The translations under genes were made by a program, and so were the position numbers. DNA of 64,000 nt, from assembly GCF_000003815.2 (NCBI RefSeq), contig NW_023365789.1, forward strand, positions 479,344-543,343. Reading direction: 5' to 3'. Below, piece by piece: positions 49,085 to 59,917 of this stretch (position 1 is its first letter; each line of letters opens with the position of its first letter). Below the pieces are notes generated by a model. It did no database searches, had not been told where the DNA came from, and was given only the letters and a program-made list of their open reading frames with translations. The DNA comes from Branchiostoma floridae. Taxonomy: Eukaryota > Chordata > Leptocardii > Amphioxiformes > Branchiostomatidae.

Positions 49085-51864
49085 CTTCATCTTAACCACA
49101 GTGCTGATGGCCTGTAGAATCTCCTGCTGACTAAATCCGTCGATCAGATGGTGGAGCTTGTCAGCACAGTCTGAGCGGGGACGAGAAACATCACCTTACA
49201 TCATGTTGTTTGGTAAAGCCCCCTTTACAAATCAAGAATTTAGCTCGGCCGAGTTGTCAGCGAGCTCTAGATTACGAGGAGGTATGACCCTGATGCCAAC
49301 GAAGAAACTCTGCCATTTGTTCTTAGGCATCAGAGTCATGCCTCCTCGTAATTTAGAGCTCGCTGACAACTCGGGCGAGCTAAATTCTTGATTTGTAAAG
49401 GGGGCTTAAGGAATGATTTTTAGTGTACTATACCGGTGTGAACTAACAACGTGTGTGGTAACAATAGAAGAAGCAGGTAATTACTGATGCTCTTAGAAGG
49501 CCTCTGGCTTTTTTTCCAGTTGCAGTTTATTTAGTAAGGTTTCAAATACAACTCAAGCATAATGGTTGCTTTCTTAAATCTCCATGCTGAATAACATACA
49601 CACGAGGCTAACCACAGTTTCCTCAATAGTTGGTGTAGAGATAAAGTTCTGCAATACGATTTGGTCATTCTTAATGACAAGGAACAAAGGGACTTGATTT
49701 GTTGGTCTGAAAGCTAATAGTTTTAGTTAGTACAAGGATAGTCATAGCGGTCCTTATAGTACGACATGAAGAAATACGTCTCACCGTCGAACGGTGGCCT
49801 GTCCTCCTGGTTCTGGTTCCAACATGTCTGCATCAGTTCGCTCACTGACGTCACGTCCTCCCGGTCGGTGGGGATCAGGGTCAGGTCAGGTCGTTGACCC
49901 ATGGTGACCGCTATGGAGATTAGGGCCGAGTTGGCAGCAACTGGCAAGGAAGCAAGAAGGAAAAGAGTTTGAAATGGAAATTAGAACAATCAAAAGCATA
50001 GAAATCAATAGCACCCAATATAGAATACAGTATGAATCATGTACTCACGTCCATAGGGCTGTGTTCTAGTGACAATCTCCCACAGCAGCACCCCAAAACT
50101 GAAACCAATAAGATGCACATTGGAGCGCATTGAAAATTACTGCACGGTGCACCAGACAAATTTTACCTGCACCACTCTGAATTTGGGTATGGTATGTAAG
50201 TATGGGTCATAATTAAATTGTTGAGGAACCATTGCTATTTTTTCTTTTATACGTAATAGGTGGGGTGTGGTAAGAGTCAATACAGCTAATAGCAATCCAT
50301 ATATACCTACATCATGGGATATTTATGTCTAAAATCTAGTACCAGGACCAGTGCAGGTTATGTGCACAGAGACACCATAAAGCACAGCTGAATATGTAGG
50401 TGGGATTTTGAGCCCTTTACATGTACATTATTCAGTTTTTCAAACTGCGACAAGCCAATAAAATCCATCTTGAATATTGAGCATTTTGAATCTAGTATAG
50501 GGATATCAAAAATACGATTTACAGTAATGGTTGATTCAGTACCTGTAGACATCAAACTTGGTGTTGGGAGCCAGGTTGATGTCAGCAAAGTACTCCGGTG
50601 GCGCATGCGTGATAGTGCTTCCTTCCGGGCTGGTTTTGGTGACAACACGAGATTCGGCTTTCCACTTGGACAGCCCAAAGTCTGAAATCTGATATGCAGA
50701 ATCAAATCCAAATAGTTTTAACACTAGCATGTTTAAAGTTGTATGAGTACTGTAGTCTTCGTTGTCGTTTGTTTCCGCAGAGTCATAGTCTATATAAAGT
50801 CATAGTCTGTATAAAGTGACTGGCAGTAGTTGTAAGGTTTGAAGGCAATTGTGTTTTCTATATGCGAAATGAAATTCGATTGCGCATACGTAGAAATGTC
50901 TGTAACCGGCAATTTTGCAATGATGACAATCTAAGGAATGGTTCCCAAAAGAGTCATTCTTATCTTCTTTCAACATCAACATTGGCAAGGAACGCTACAA
51001 TCTGTACCTTCACGTGGAAGTCCCCATCCAGTAGCACGTTCTCTGCCTTCAGATCACAGTGGAGAATCTGTGGGTTCTGGCAGTGCAGGAAAGTCATCCC
51101 CAGGGAGATCTCGTGCGCCATTCTCCACCTCAGGACCCAGGGCACGTCCACATCCCGCAGCAGCCCGGCCAGAGAGCCGTTCTCCATGTAGGGCATCACG
51201 ATGGCGAAGTTTGGATCCAGACAGACCCCCAGCAGACTGATGACGTGGTCTGATCGGCTTCCCAGGTTCAGTTTCCTCGCCTCGGAGTACAGCACGTCTT
51301 GCTCACTTGAGGTATAAAAAACATAACAGAAAAATGTTTTGCATTTGTTCTTTAAGTGTAGGTCATTTACTTTGATAACCACTAATGTGTGCAGATTGTA
51401 TAACGTTCGAGCTATCGTGATACTAGTAAGCGTAAATTAAAGACATCAGACCCTGACCTTCCTTCTATCTGGCGAGTAAACAGACATTTGACAGCCACGT
51501 CCTGCTTCCAGTCCAGATGTCGGGCTTTCATTACGTAGGCGAACCCCCCACGGCCGAGAATGGACTGTTCCTCGAGTCGGTCAAAATGGATGATGGGAAA
51601 CTTCTGGTCAACCGTGACGCTGGGGTATCTCCTCGCGCTGGAAAATACATCATCAGAAATGATCTATATGTGCAGGAATATTCTACTTCATACTAGCTAG
51701 AAGGAGTTGCTTTACATGGAACTGATTTGTTGTCAAATTGCCCTTGACTTGCCTTATATATCTAACAGACTTTGAATATTATCATACCTGTTCTGCAGCG
51801 CATCTTTCTCTTGGCCATCAACTAAACCGACGGCTCCAGTTTCTTGGCCTCTACGGTCTGGGGT
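49085..51864 (-). CDS. Gene C kinase exons: RIPK/TKL-like non-RD kinase
   Basis: Linker exon 51864-51788; kinase exons 51637-51458, 51305-51008, 50688-50543, 50098-50049, 49940-49785; C-terminal exon 49170-49085. Motifs: [93 protein letters not shown]. Catalytic Lys, Asp and DFG are intact and HCD replaces HRD. The first kinase exon has two in-frame acceptors (TTTTCCAG giving start 51637, or GAG giving 51628), a three-residue alternative. The second kinase exon is nearly identical to those of A and B, whereas the G-loop exon is not, which suggests patchy gene conversion. Confidence 0.86.
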
Positions 51865-54800
51865 CTGAGGAAAAGTGGTGTTTTACTTGACAACTTAATG
51901 AAATTCACATATTCCTTTTCTTGGTTAACAAATTGTGGCTATATTAACGTAAATTATTGTCTTCATAGTGGTCATTTTAATATTTTCCCCAAAAGTAAAG
52001 ACATCAAAGTTTACATCTTCCCATAAAGTATTTGTATCCAAGACAATCATGATGTCAGAACAGCTGAACAATTACTGAAACGGCACTAGTCTAAGTCAAA
52101 ATTCAATTGTAAAGGTCACCCCACCCTGGGTTCTGGTAAAAGCTGCTCCGCCAGCTGCTGGAAGTCCAGGTCTCTGAGGTGCTGCTCCAGGGCGGAAAGT
52201 GTGGCCGCCTCACCTTCCTTCTCTCTCCACTGTTCCAGGGTCTGGTACACCTGGTCAGGAACATCGTCTGGAGCGGAAGCCTGATAAATGATTTATTGCA
52301 AATTATCATATGAAAATGATTTCATTCCAGTCCAAATCCTTCACTGATACTCCTGGCCATAAGTTGTGTCTGGAGCAGAATAAGTCATTGTAAAATATCA
52401 CATGTCAATGATTTCAATCCAGGTAAAACATCAGATGTATGTTTGTTTTGGTTACAGTTATAAGTTTATTTCTGAATAATAGTTCATGTGATAAATAAGG
52501 GTTTTTTAAATATTATTTTAAAAAGGAATTAAGATCGCGGCTAAGGTTTTTTAGATGTAAGCGTGATGAAATTATTTAAAGAAGATTGATTTTTTAAAGA
52601 CAAGCGTTGATGCTAGTTTTTCTCTATTTCTCTGTAAAGCTAGTAAAACAATCATCTCACCTTGATGGCGTCCACCGCCCTGTTGCTGAGCCCCAGGCTC
52701 CGGGCGAGAGGTTTCCACTGGGTTTGGCTCATCCTCACGGACAGGCGGTTGAAGGCACGGAGAATTCTCTCATCTTAATTAAAGAATGCTCATTTCAGTC
52801 ATTGCATATACGATATATTAATGCAATATTTTATAATATGATAAAATATGATATTATATTATATAATATGACATAATATAAGGTAACACGTGTATTTCGA
52901 TTCGCAGTGGGAATTACAAGTCTAAAGGTTTCATGATCGTGCAAAAACATTGATAAAGGTTCAAATCATAACATTTGAATGCTGGTATTGAAAGGGATAT
53001 AGTAAGAACTTTACAAATCTAATAATTCCTATGAAATATTCAACTAAAAATGTATTATACTAATGAAAACAAACTTTGACAGCCTGTCTGCAAACATGCC
53101 CCACCTTTCTCAGCCTCCTGTTTCAGGAAGGCCATGATGGCGCCGGTCCCTTGTTTACATACGTCCTGTGGAGGGTATGTCAGGGGGTTTCCAGAAACAC
53201 ACAAGTCCTTCAGCTTGTCTGCTCGGTGAAGGGCGGTTGGGATCCTGGTGATGTTGTTGTTCCTTATGTACAGTTTCTCCATGGCAGGTAGTTCACACAG
53301 GGCTTCTGGGAACGTGTCGAACTTGTTGTTCGAGAGGTAGACCTCCCGCAGGTTGTGCAGGTGACTCAAGGTGCTCGGAAGGGTTCTGAGGAGGTTCCGC
53401 GACAATGATAAGAACCACATGTGTTGTAGATTTCCCAATTCGTCTGGAACAGTGCCAAACTTGCGCCCTTCGGGTTGTCCAGCATATAGTTCCTCCAGTG
53501 TCTTCAGTCGCAACACCTGTCTGGGGAACTCATCAAACTGACAGGAAGCCACGTCAAGCAACTTCAGCCTTTTCAGTCGCGTGACGTCATCAGGGAGATA
53601 CGCGATGGGATTTCGATTAGCAATTAATCTCTCAAGGTTAGACAGCAAACAAACGCCCGGTGGAAGCTTTGTCAGCTTATTATCCGCAATGCCCAGTTCT
53701 TTCAATTTCTGTAGCTTTTCCACGCCAGGAGGGAAGGCGGAAAGCTTGTTGCTGCTGACATCTAACACCTCAAGGTTAGGGAGCGAGCACACACCTGAGG
53801 GTACCTCCGTCAGCTGATTACCATAAATGTACAGTTCTCTCAGTTTCTGCAGCTTTTCCACACCAGGAGGGAAGGTGGAGAGTTTATTATTACCGACACT
53901 AAACTTCTCAAGGTTAGGGAGCGAGCACAACCCTGAGGGTATCTCCGTCAGCTGATTACCATTAATGCCCAGTTCTCTCAGTTTCTGCAGCTTTTCCACA
54001 CCAGGAGGGAAGGTGGAGAGTTTATTATTACCGACACTAAACTTCTCAAGGTTAGGGAGCGAGCACAACCCTGAGGGTATCTCCGTCAGCTGATTACCAA
54101 TAATGCCCAGTTCTCTAAGTTTCTGCAGCTTTTCCACACCAGGAGGGAAGGTGGAGAGTTTATTATCACCGACACTAAACTTCTCAAGGGTAGGGAGCGA
54201 GCACAACCCTGAGGGTATCTCCGTCAGCTGATTACCATTAATGCCCAGTTCTCTCAGTTTCTGCAGCTTTTCCACACCAGGAGGGAAGGTGGAGAGCTTG
54301 TTGTTACTGACATTTAACACCTCAAGGTTAGGGAGCGAGCACACCCCTGAGGGTACCTCCGTCAGCTGATTACCATTAATGTACAGTACTCTCAGTTTCT
54401 GCAGCTTTTCCACACCAGGAGGGAAGGTGGAAATGTTGTTGTTACTGACATTTAACACCTCAAGGTTAGGGAGCGAGCAAACACCTGAGGGTACCTCCGT
54501 CAACTGATTATCATTAATGCGCAGTTCTCTCAGTTTCTGCAGCTTTTCCACACCAGGAGGGAAGGTGGAGAGCTTGTTTTTACTGACACTTAACACCTCA
54601 AGGTTAGGGAGCGAGCAGACGCCTGAGGGTACCTCCGTCAGCTGATTATCATAAATGTACAGTTTTGTCAGTTTCTGCAGCTTTTCCACACCAGGAGGGA
54701 AGGTGGAAAATTTGTTATTATTCGCATCCAACACCTGAAGATTAGACAGCATACAAACCCCTGGAGGTACCTCTTTCAGCTGATTATTATAAATGTACAG

Positions 54801-55502
54801 GTGCGTCATTTTCTGCAAGGAGCCGATAGCCTGTGGCAAACTTGTCAGCATGTTGCCGTCAGCGTCCAAACGGGAAAGGTTCTGCAGACGGCCGATTGCT
54901 TCCGGGATGCTGGTTAGTTTGTTTCTGGACACATCTAGAACCTCCAGGTCAGTGATATCAAACACCTCCTCCGGGATGGACGTCAGACCCTGGTTACTCA
55001 GGTCAAGTTTAAGGAGACCGTTGACGGTCTGAGGCTGGAGGTTCAGGCATGCCGCCATATTGGAATTTCCCGTCTGCATAACATACAAGGAAAGTATAAA
55101 GCCCCCGAACGCGCATTTTCCTCACATATATGTATGAAAGACACACACACGCACATCCATGCACACACATATACTCACTCTCTTTGACACAAATACAATT
55201 ACGCACACACACACACACACACACAAACATTCACGCAACAAACACACCCGCATACACGACACGGACACACGAACACACGCACAAACCTGCAAGTAGTTTG
55301 ATTCCCCTTCTTTACTGTTCTCCCGTCTGACGTAGTTCGAAGGCACGTAGCCGACCTGGTTCTTGGCGTTCCGTACGCGCCACCACAAACCGGTGTCATC
55401 CAGTAGTATAAGCCGCTCATTCTCCTTGATGTCCAGGTCGTCCACTGTCTGCGCCTCCCAGTTGAACATGGCCACGACAACCTCGTCTTTCTCGGTCATC
55501 AT
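49085..55502 (-). CDS. Gene C: (SH3-)LRR-death domain-kinase protein, 11 exons traced
   Basis: Minus-strand exons: 55514-55287 (SH3; first in-frame ATG at 55500-55502), 55073-53105 (LRR), 52773-52661 and 52280-52125 (death domain), 51864-51788 (linker), 51637-51458, 51305-51008, 50688-50543, 50098-50049, 49940-49785 (kinase) and 49170-49085 (C-terminal). From the SH3 ATG the sum is 3447 bases (1149 codons) in one frame. From the LRR ATG shared with the paralogues (55056-55058) it is 3216 (1072 codons). The three linker exons of A and B are absent: the LRR exon splices straight to the death domain, still in phase 1. An acceptor precedes the SH3 exon, so further 5' exons are likely. The terminal coding exon was not found. 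Confidence 0.82.
49217..49406. mobile_element. Foldback MITE with TAA target duplication (Harbinger-like), 190 bp
   Basis: Arms of about 80 bases are nearly perfect inverted repeats beginning AGCCCCCTTTACAAATCAAG, with direct TAA on each side (49214-49216 and 49407-49409). A 3-bp TWA target duplication is characteristic of PIF/Harbinger elements. It sits in the last traced intron of gene C and has no coding capacity. Confidence 0.8.
52125..52773 (-). CDS. Gene C death-domain exons
   Basis: Exon 52773-52661 (113 nt) encodes [20 protein letters not shown], then [17 protein letters not shown]. Exon 52280-52125 (156 nt) encodes [20 protein letters not shown] and [17 protein letters not shown]. 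The death-fold pattern and intron position match genes A and B, but the sequence is clearly more divergent, so C split off earlier than the A/B duplication. It follows the LRR exon directly. Confidence 0.86.
53105..55073 (-). CDS. Gene C exon: long leucine-rich repeat domain
   Basis: About 656 residues from the acceptor (start TGNSN, then [14 protein letters not shown]) to GAGAAAG|GTGGGG. It contains eight complete 46-residue LRR-pair units, 53682-54785, the longest array in the window. Three adjacent units share the diagnostic variants [12 protein letters not shown] and LEKFSVG and are nearly identical at the DNA level, which points to recent unequal exchange or gene conversion. The other units carry [12 protein letters not shown]. 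The N-terminal and C-terminal caps match the sister genes. If the SH3 exon is not used, translation would start at 55056-55058. Confidence 0.9.
53682..54785 (-). repeat. Eight tandem 138-bp LRR units in gene C
   Basis: Eight in-frame 138-bp units, each two LRRs. The related arrays are 40467-41018 (gene B, four units), 24524-24937 (gene A, three) and 4771-4908 (gene D, one). Identity between neighbours is highest in the three units carrying [10 protein letters not shown]. Confidence 0.9.
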
Positions 55503-55514
55503 GAAGTCCAACTC
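55287..55514 (-). CDS. Gene C N-terminal exon: NCK-like SH3 domain
   Basis: A 228-nt exon (76 codons, phase 0 to 0) with acceptor CTGCAG and donor CAG|GTTTGT. It encodes [15 protein letters not shown], then [36 protein letters not shown] and YVRRENS: a complete SH3 with AMFNW in place of ALYDY, the WW, and the G(Y)VPSNYV end. The pattern is closest to the first SH3 domain of NCK adaptors. The donor joins in frame to the LRR exon 214 bases downstream (acceptor TATGCAG at 55074-55075). Alternatively it could belong to a separate NCK-like gene or transcript; no other SH3 or SH2 exon is visible nearby. SH3 domains bind proline-rich ligands. Confidence 0.68.
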
Positions 55515-56240
55515 CTGCAGATGGGAAACACTAACGGTGAGAATCTATTCAGTTGCTCTGCAGTACCTACGAAAGCGGTCAGGGGCGCAAAGTCTCATTA
55601 AGATTGTGTCTAAACCTATCGATTTAAAAATGTTTACGCACATACTTGCGCGCGCCCGCAAACATACGCACACATGCACCTGAACACATGCGCGCGCAGA
55701 CACTCACGCACACACACACACACGCACACACACAGACTCCAATATTTTCATGATGTACAAAATGACTAATGGTGGACGTACCGACTGATAAGTATCTAAT
55801 ACCAGCTCAGAAAATAACAAGAAATGGTCATGCCTTCAAGTACCAAAGTTGCCAACCTACGATAATGTGTTCTCAAAACTATCGTTCAGCGGAATTTTTT
55901 TTATCACCGAGCATAGTATATGGAATTGCAGCAACACGCACATATCTATACACATGTACGCACGCACACATACACACACACACACCCGCACAAATACACA
56001 AAAAGACACATGAGACACATGAACGTAGCTATGTGAACCCAACCTACATTTGCCGTAGGAGGAAAATACAAGCTAAAATCCAACTTTGAACACCACCTAA
56101 GCATAATGCGTAATGGTTTGGCACCAATCCAAGAACATGATAAATTATCTAAGACTCGGCCGCTGATCAACCGACACGCTTACTCCGCATTCAACACAAG
56201 TATGTACTATACACAGTACGTCGATCTCCTTGTGGTTACT

Positions 56241-57024
56241 TGACCTTTGAACGTCAGTAGGAGGTGGCACCAGGTACAGTGTACAAACATACCTGCGCTG
56301 TCAAAAGCAATAAACATGTCCCTGTTGGGGTTTTAGACTTGAATTTTCTCCTAATTCAATTCCATAGGCAAATAATGAGAAGCTGTGTTACAACATAGCG
56401 GTCAAGCTTTTTTTCTAATCATTAGTGATGAGATGACTGAGATGTGATGCTAACACTGATACAGCAGTGACCCCTACACTAGCCTCGAGATCCGCAGGCA
56501 CGTTGCACACACCGTGACTATGGAAAAACCGCGTGACTTTGGTCTTTTGTCAGATAATAGTCACTGCATCAAAATATCACGCAAATTAGAAACTTCTCAA
56601 AGGCATGGATGGAAGATTTTTGTTTGATATGACAAGTCTACAATGGTTGAACCGTGGAGGACCATAGCCTTTGTCTGTTTTGCTAAACTTTGCAAAGGGA
56701 ATTCTAAAATAACGGACAGATCTGGGCGAAACTATCTATCCTTAGCCTGTAAGTTTGCTAGTCAATGTGTGCTTGTCATTGTTGTTGTCGTTATACATCA
56801 GCAAAATTTAAACTTTCAACACCAGTAAGCGTTATGGGTATTGTCTTTATACCTGTTTTATGCAATTTAACAACACATTGATGTAAGATGGACTTAGTTG
56901 CAGGTTAATCGTATGCTCACTCAGCAATCTTTATTTACTGACAACACAAGTATGTAGCCATAGAACGCTATTCCCCTACTTGACCTTTGAACGCCAGTGG
57001 GAGGTGGCACCAGGTACAATGTAC
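56241..57024 (-). promoter_or_regulatory. Two tandem copies of the conserved upstream block near gene C
   Basis: Copies at 56241-56285 and 56981-57024 lie about 730 and 1470 bases upstream of the SH3 exon and 740 bases apart. Both contain CGTTCAAAGGTCA and the GTAC dyad (the proximal copy's dyad is altered, GTACACTGTAC). The following sequence (CCTGCGCTGCC, ACATGTCC, TTGGGGTTTT) is also repeated and recurs at 5512-5610 next to gene D. Confidence 0.42.
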
Positions 57025-58047
57025 TTACCTGCGCTGCCAAAAGATGTAAACATGTCCAACTTGGGGTTTTAGACATGAATTTTCTCATTTTTTTAAAATT
57101 CCATAGGTTAGTAATGAGACGCTGTGTCATTGATAAGAACATAATGATATAAAGGCACAAAACGGTCAATCGTTAGTTTGTAATCATTAGTGATGAGATG
57201 ACTGAAATGTGATCCTAACATGTAGTAGCCCCGACACTAGCCTCGAGATCCGCAGTCATGTTGCACACACCGTGACTATGGAGCAACCGCGTAACTTTGC
57301 TATTTGCTAAAGAATTGTCCGTTTAATACATATAAATATCGAACATATTAATAGCTGTAACAGCCTATGATGGTTTGATTCGTGTTTGATATAATAAGTG
57401 TTATGGTGAAAACATGGAAGAGCGTATCCTTTGTTGGGAGAAGATTTGCTAAACTTTCCCAACTTTCCCAGAATAGTCCAGCGGCATAGCTAAAAAAAAT
57501 CAGGCTAATTGTGCAGATTTGTCTAAAAGCACCAAATTTGGCACATACATAGTCAAATACGTTCTAAGCAAATCTAGATATGGAGGCATCTCAATTTCAG
57601 CCCAGGAGCACTTAAGCAGCACTTTGAATTTAGAGCCCCCGGAAATGGAATACTGTACCTATTTTGATGATTTTCTTAAGGGGAGGGGCAAAAAACTAAA
57701 CATCGCCGTTTCTTCTTTAAAATTCATAGGTTGGTAGAGCCGTCACTACAACCACCGAGATATTCTTCCTTTTCAATATTCAGCTGTGATAGAAAATTAT
57801 GAGTCCTAAAATCTGATTTTTTTGGACATTTTCTCATCAAAAATATATACTTTCCAGTATCGTGCATTTATTCACATTACCTATGGGTCCTTGTCTGATG
57901 ATTTAGACTTACTATGCGTATCATGAGCTGCATATCAAACTTTAGATGATCGAAATCCGTCAATGAAATCCGGAGATATGTATGTGTGAAGGATGACACA
58001 TCTGCCAGCTTGTAGTGACAATATCGTTGCTATGGCCGTTGCTAAGG

Positions 58048-58467
58048 CTGTAATATCCGTTTTTTATCCAGTTGTAGAGATTGAATTGTATTTGAATACT
58101 GCTTACCTGGATGTCTAACCTTCATAAACGTATCAAGGATCAATTTGGCAAGATTTGCCTGGACTCAGTACGTGAACTAGAAAACACCAGCTGGAAGATT
58201 GCAGACTTCAGGATTCAGTCTATATGGAATCATTCTGCATTTGAGTAACTTTGCATATGATCCTAACGAGTTAGTGGTTAAACCAGTTTTTCTAGTTAGC
58301 TGTACTTGTATGGAATTGTTTCTGCTAGCTCATTCTAGTGACGCTGAAGAAGAGTGATGGATGTCACTCGAAACGTCCGGAAGTAAATATCCGTTTTTTA
58401 TCCAGTTGTAGAGATTGAATTGTATTTGAATATTGCTTACCTGGATGTCTAACCTTCATAAACGTAT
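58048..58467 (+). mobile_element. Direct-repeat element with hammerhead-like core (possible Penelope-type remnant)
   Basis: An approximately 80-base direct repeat (ATATCCGTTTTTTATCCAGT to CTTCATAAACGTAT) occurs at 58048-58128 and 58388-58467. Before the second copy is CTGAAGA, a GAGTGA/TCACTC stem and CGAAAC, the conserved arrangement of hammerhead-ribozyme cores found in Penelope-like element terminal repeats. No reverse transcriptase is seen. Confidence 0.4.
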
Positions 58468-59212
58468 GTTGCTAAGGAGGTTTCAGATCGTCCTCAACAA
58501 CAAAGCTGATACACAGAACTAATTTTTCTGTAGCATTTTGCTCTGATTACCACAGCAGAAGTATAAGGAATAGTCTTGAAATGTTTAACGTTTAGCAGAT
58601 GCAGAAATATGTTTTAAAAAAATACGTTGTTTCTATCAGAATCATTAGAAAAACTATTGCTAAAGCTGTTGCTAAGGGGGTACTCAGTCATGTTTCAAAC
58701 AAAGAACAGAAGTGAGTCAAGTTCTCTGACACGTAATTTTACTCCTGTCATCTTGTAAATCACGCATAAATGTGAAAAATATTATAATTGATTGGAAATG
58801 TTAATTTGGGCTCTACATGGGGGATATGAGGATACCTGAAAAGGAATTACCTTGATTTTGCACATTTTTATTTTTGCTTATTTAGTAGATACCTTACTAA
58901 ATCACTGTTTATATAATATATGTCGTACACAATCAAAAGGCTCCGCATGGGGGTTACCAGGACTCCACATATGTGACACCTATTAATACACAGGACACAT
59001 GGATGCAGGACTACGTCATGCATATTGAAAATTTATCTAGAAACAAGACCATAACAAAGGTCAAGAACAAGGCTATTCTGGGATGAATGCAAGTTTTTTT
59101 TTTACTTTTCTTGATCAAGTTCTCTGACACATAAATTTGCTCATGTCATCCTGATAGAAACGCGGTCTTGTTGGATCTTGTTGGCTTTTGTATAGATGGG
59201 TGCCAATAGTGT

Positions 59213-59274
59213 CTGCACGAGCAACCTCCATGGAGGAGGTCCACAGAGGTTCTCCATGGAGGTTGCTCGTGCAG
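59213..59274. repeat. Perfect 23-bp inverted repeat
   Basis: The arms begin CTGCACGAGCAACCTCCATG (59213-59235) and are matched exactly in reverse at 59252-59274, with a 16-base loop. A single arm recurs near 60876-60902. Confidence 0.85.
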
Positions 59275-59430
59275 CCCTCCAGCTCCACGGAGCGAGCTCT
59301 ACGCACTATGAATACAAACACTTGGTTCTCGTCACGTTAAAGAAATTGTTAGAACTCCCTTCTCTCGTAGAGGACAAACATACCGCACGGGAAGGGCTGA
59401 ACAAGCAGCTCTACGCACTATGAATGTGGG

Positions 59431-59917
59431 ACCGCGTAGCACAGTGGTATTGTGTACGGCCCGTGACCGAGAGGTTGCGGGTTCGAATCCAGCTGCGTGT
59501 CACCGATCCTGTGTCCTTGGGAAAGGCACTTTACACGACTTTCCTCACTTTACTCAGGTGAAAATGAGTACCTAGCTTCGGCTAGGGCCGCCTTCTGATG
59601 GAGGTCCCGTGTTCGGGGAGAGCAACACCCCAAGCACGTTAAAGAACCCGCCGCATGTGCGAACATGTAGCGGATCAAACCATTCCGGCCAAAATGGGGT
59701 AGTGAATTTCCCGAGCAGCCCTCGTAACCCCTGCTTCGCCTATTGGGTCAGTTAGTCCTCACTCATAGTGAGCAATTGGGCTGGTCTCAATCATGATGTT
59801 TCTGACCTAGGGTGAAGAGATGCTGTTACAGTTCCAATCATGTAACCCGTAACCTTGGAGTGGCCTTCAGGCCTTGTTACGTGGTGACCATTAAGTAAAA
59901 AAAAAAAAAAAAAAAAA
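59431..59917 (+). mobile_element. tRNA-derived SINE with poly(A) tail
   Basis: The head resembles a tRNA: A-box-like GTAGCACAGTGGTA and B-box GGTTCGAATCC. The body includes GGGAAAGGCACTTTACACGA and ATGAGTACCTAGCTTCGGCT, and it ends in about 21 A (59897-59917). It interrupts a local repeat (CTACGCACTATGAAT joined to ACTTGGTTCTCG) whose uninterrupted copy is at about 59298-59330. Confidence 0.8.

Noticed and set aside
53682-54785. CRISPR-like spaced repeats
   Set aside because: The 138-bp periodicity is in-frame LRR coding sequence in an animal gene.
55122-55286. Continuation of the SH3 frame into Val-Cys-rich sequence
   Set aside because: This is read-through of the CAG|GTTTGT donor into a CA microsatellite intron.
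59431-59510. Possible tRNA gene
   Set aside because: A and B boxes are present, but the sequence continues into a SINE body with a poly(A) tail and no convincing acceptor stem.
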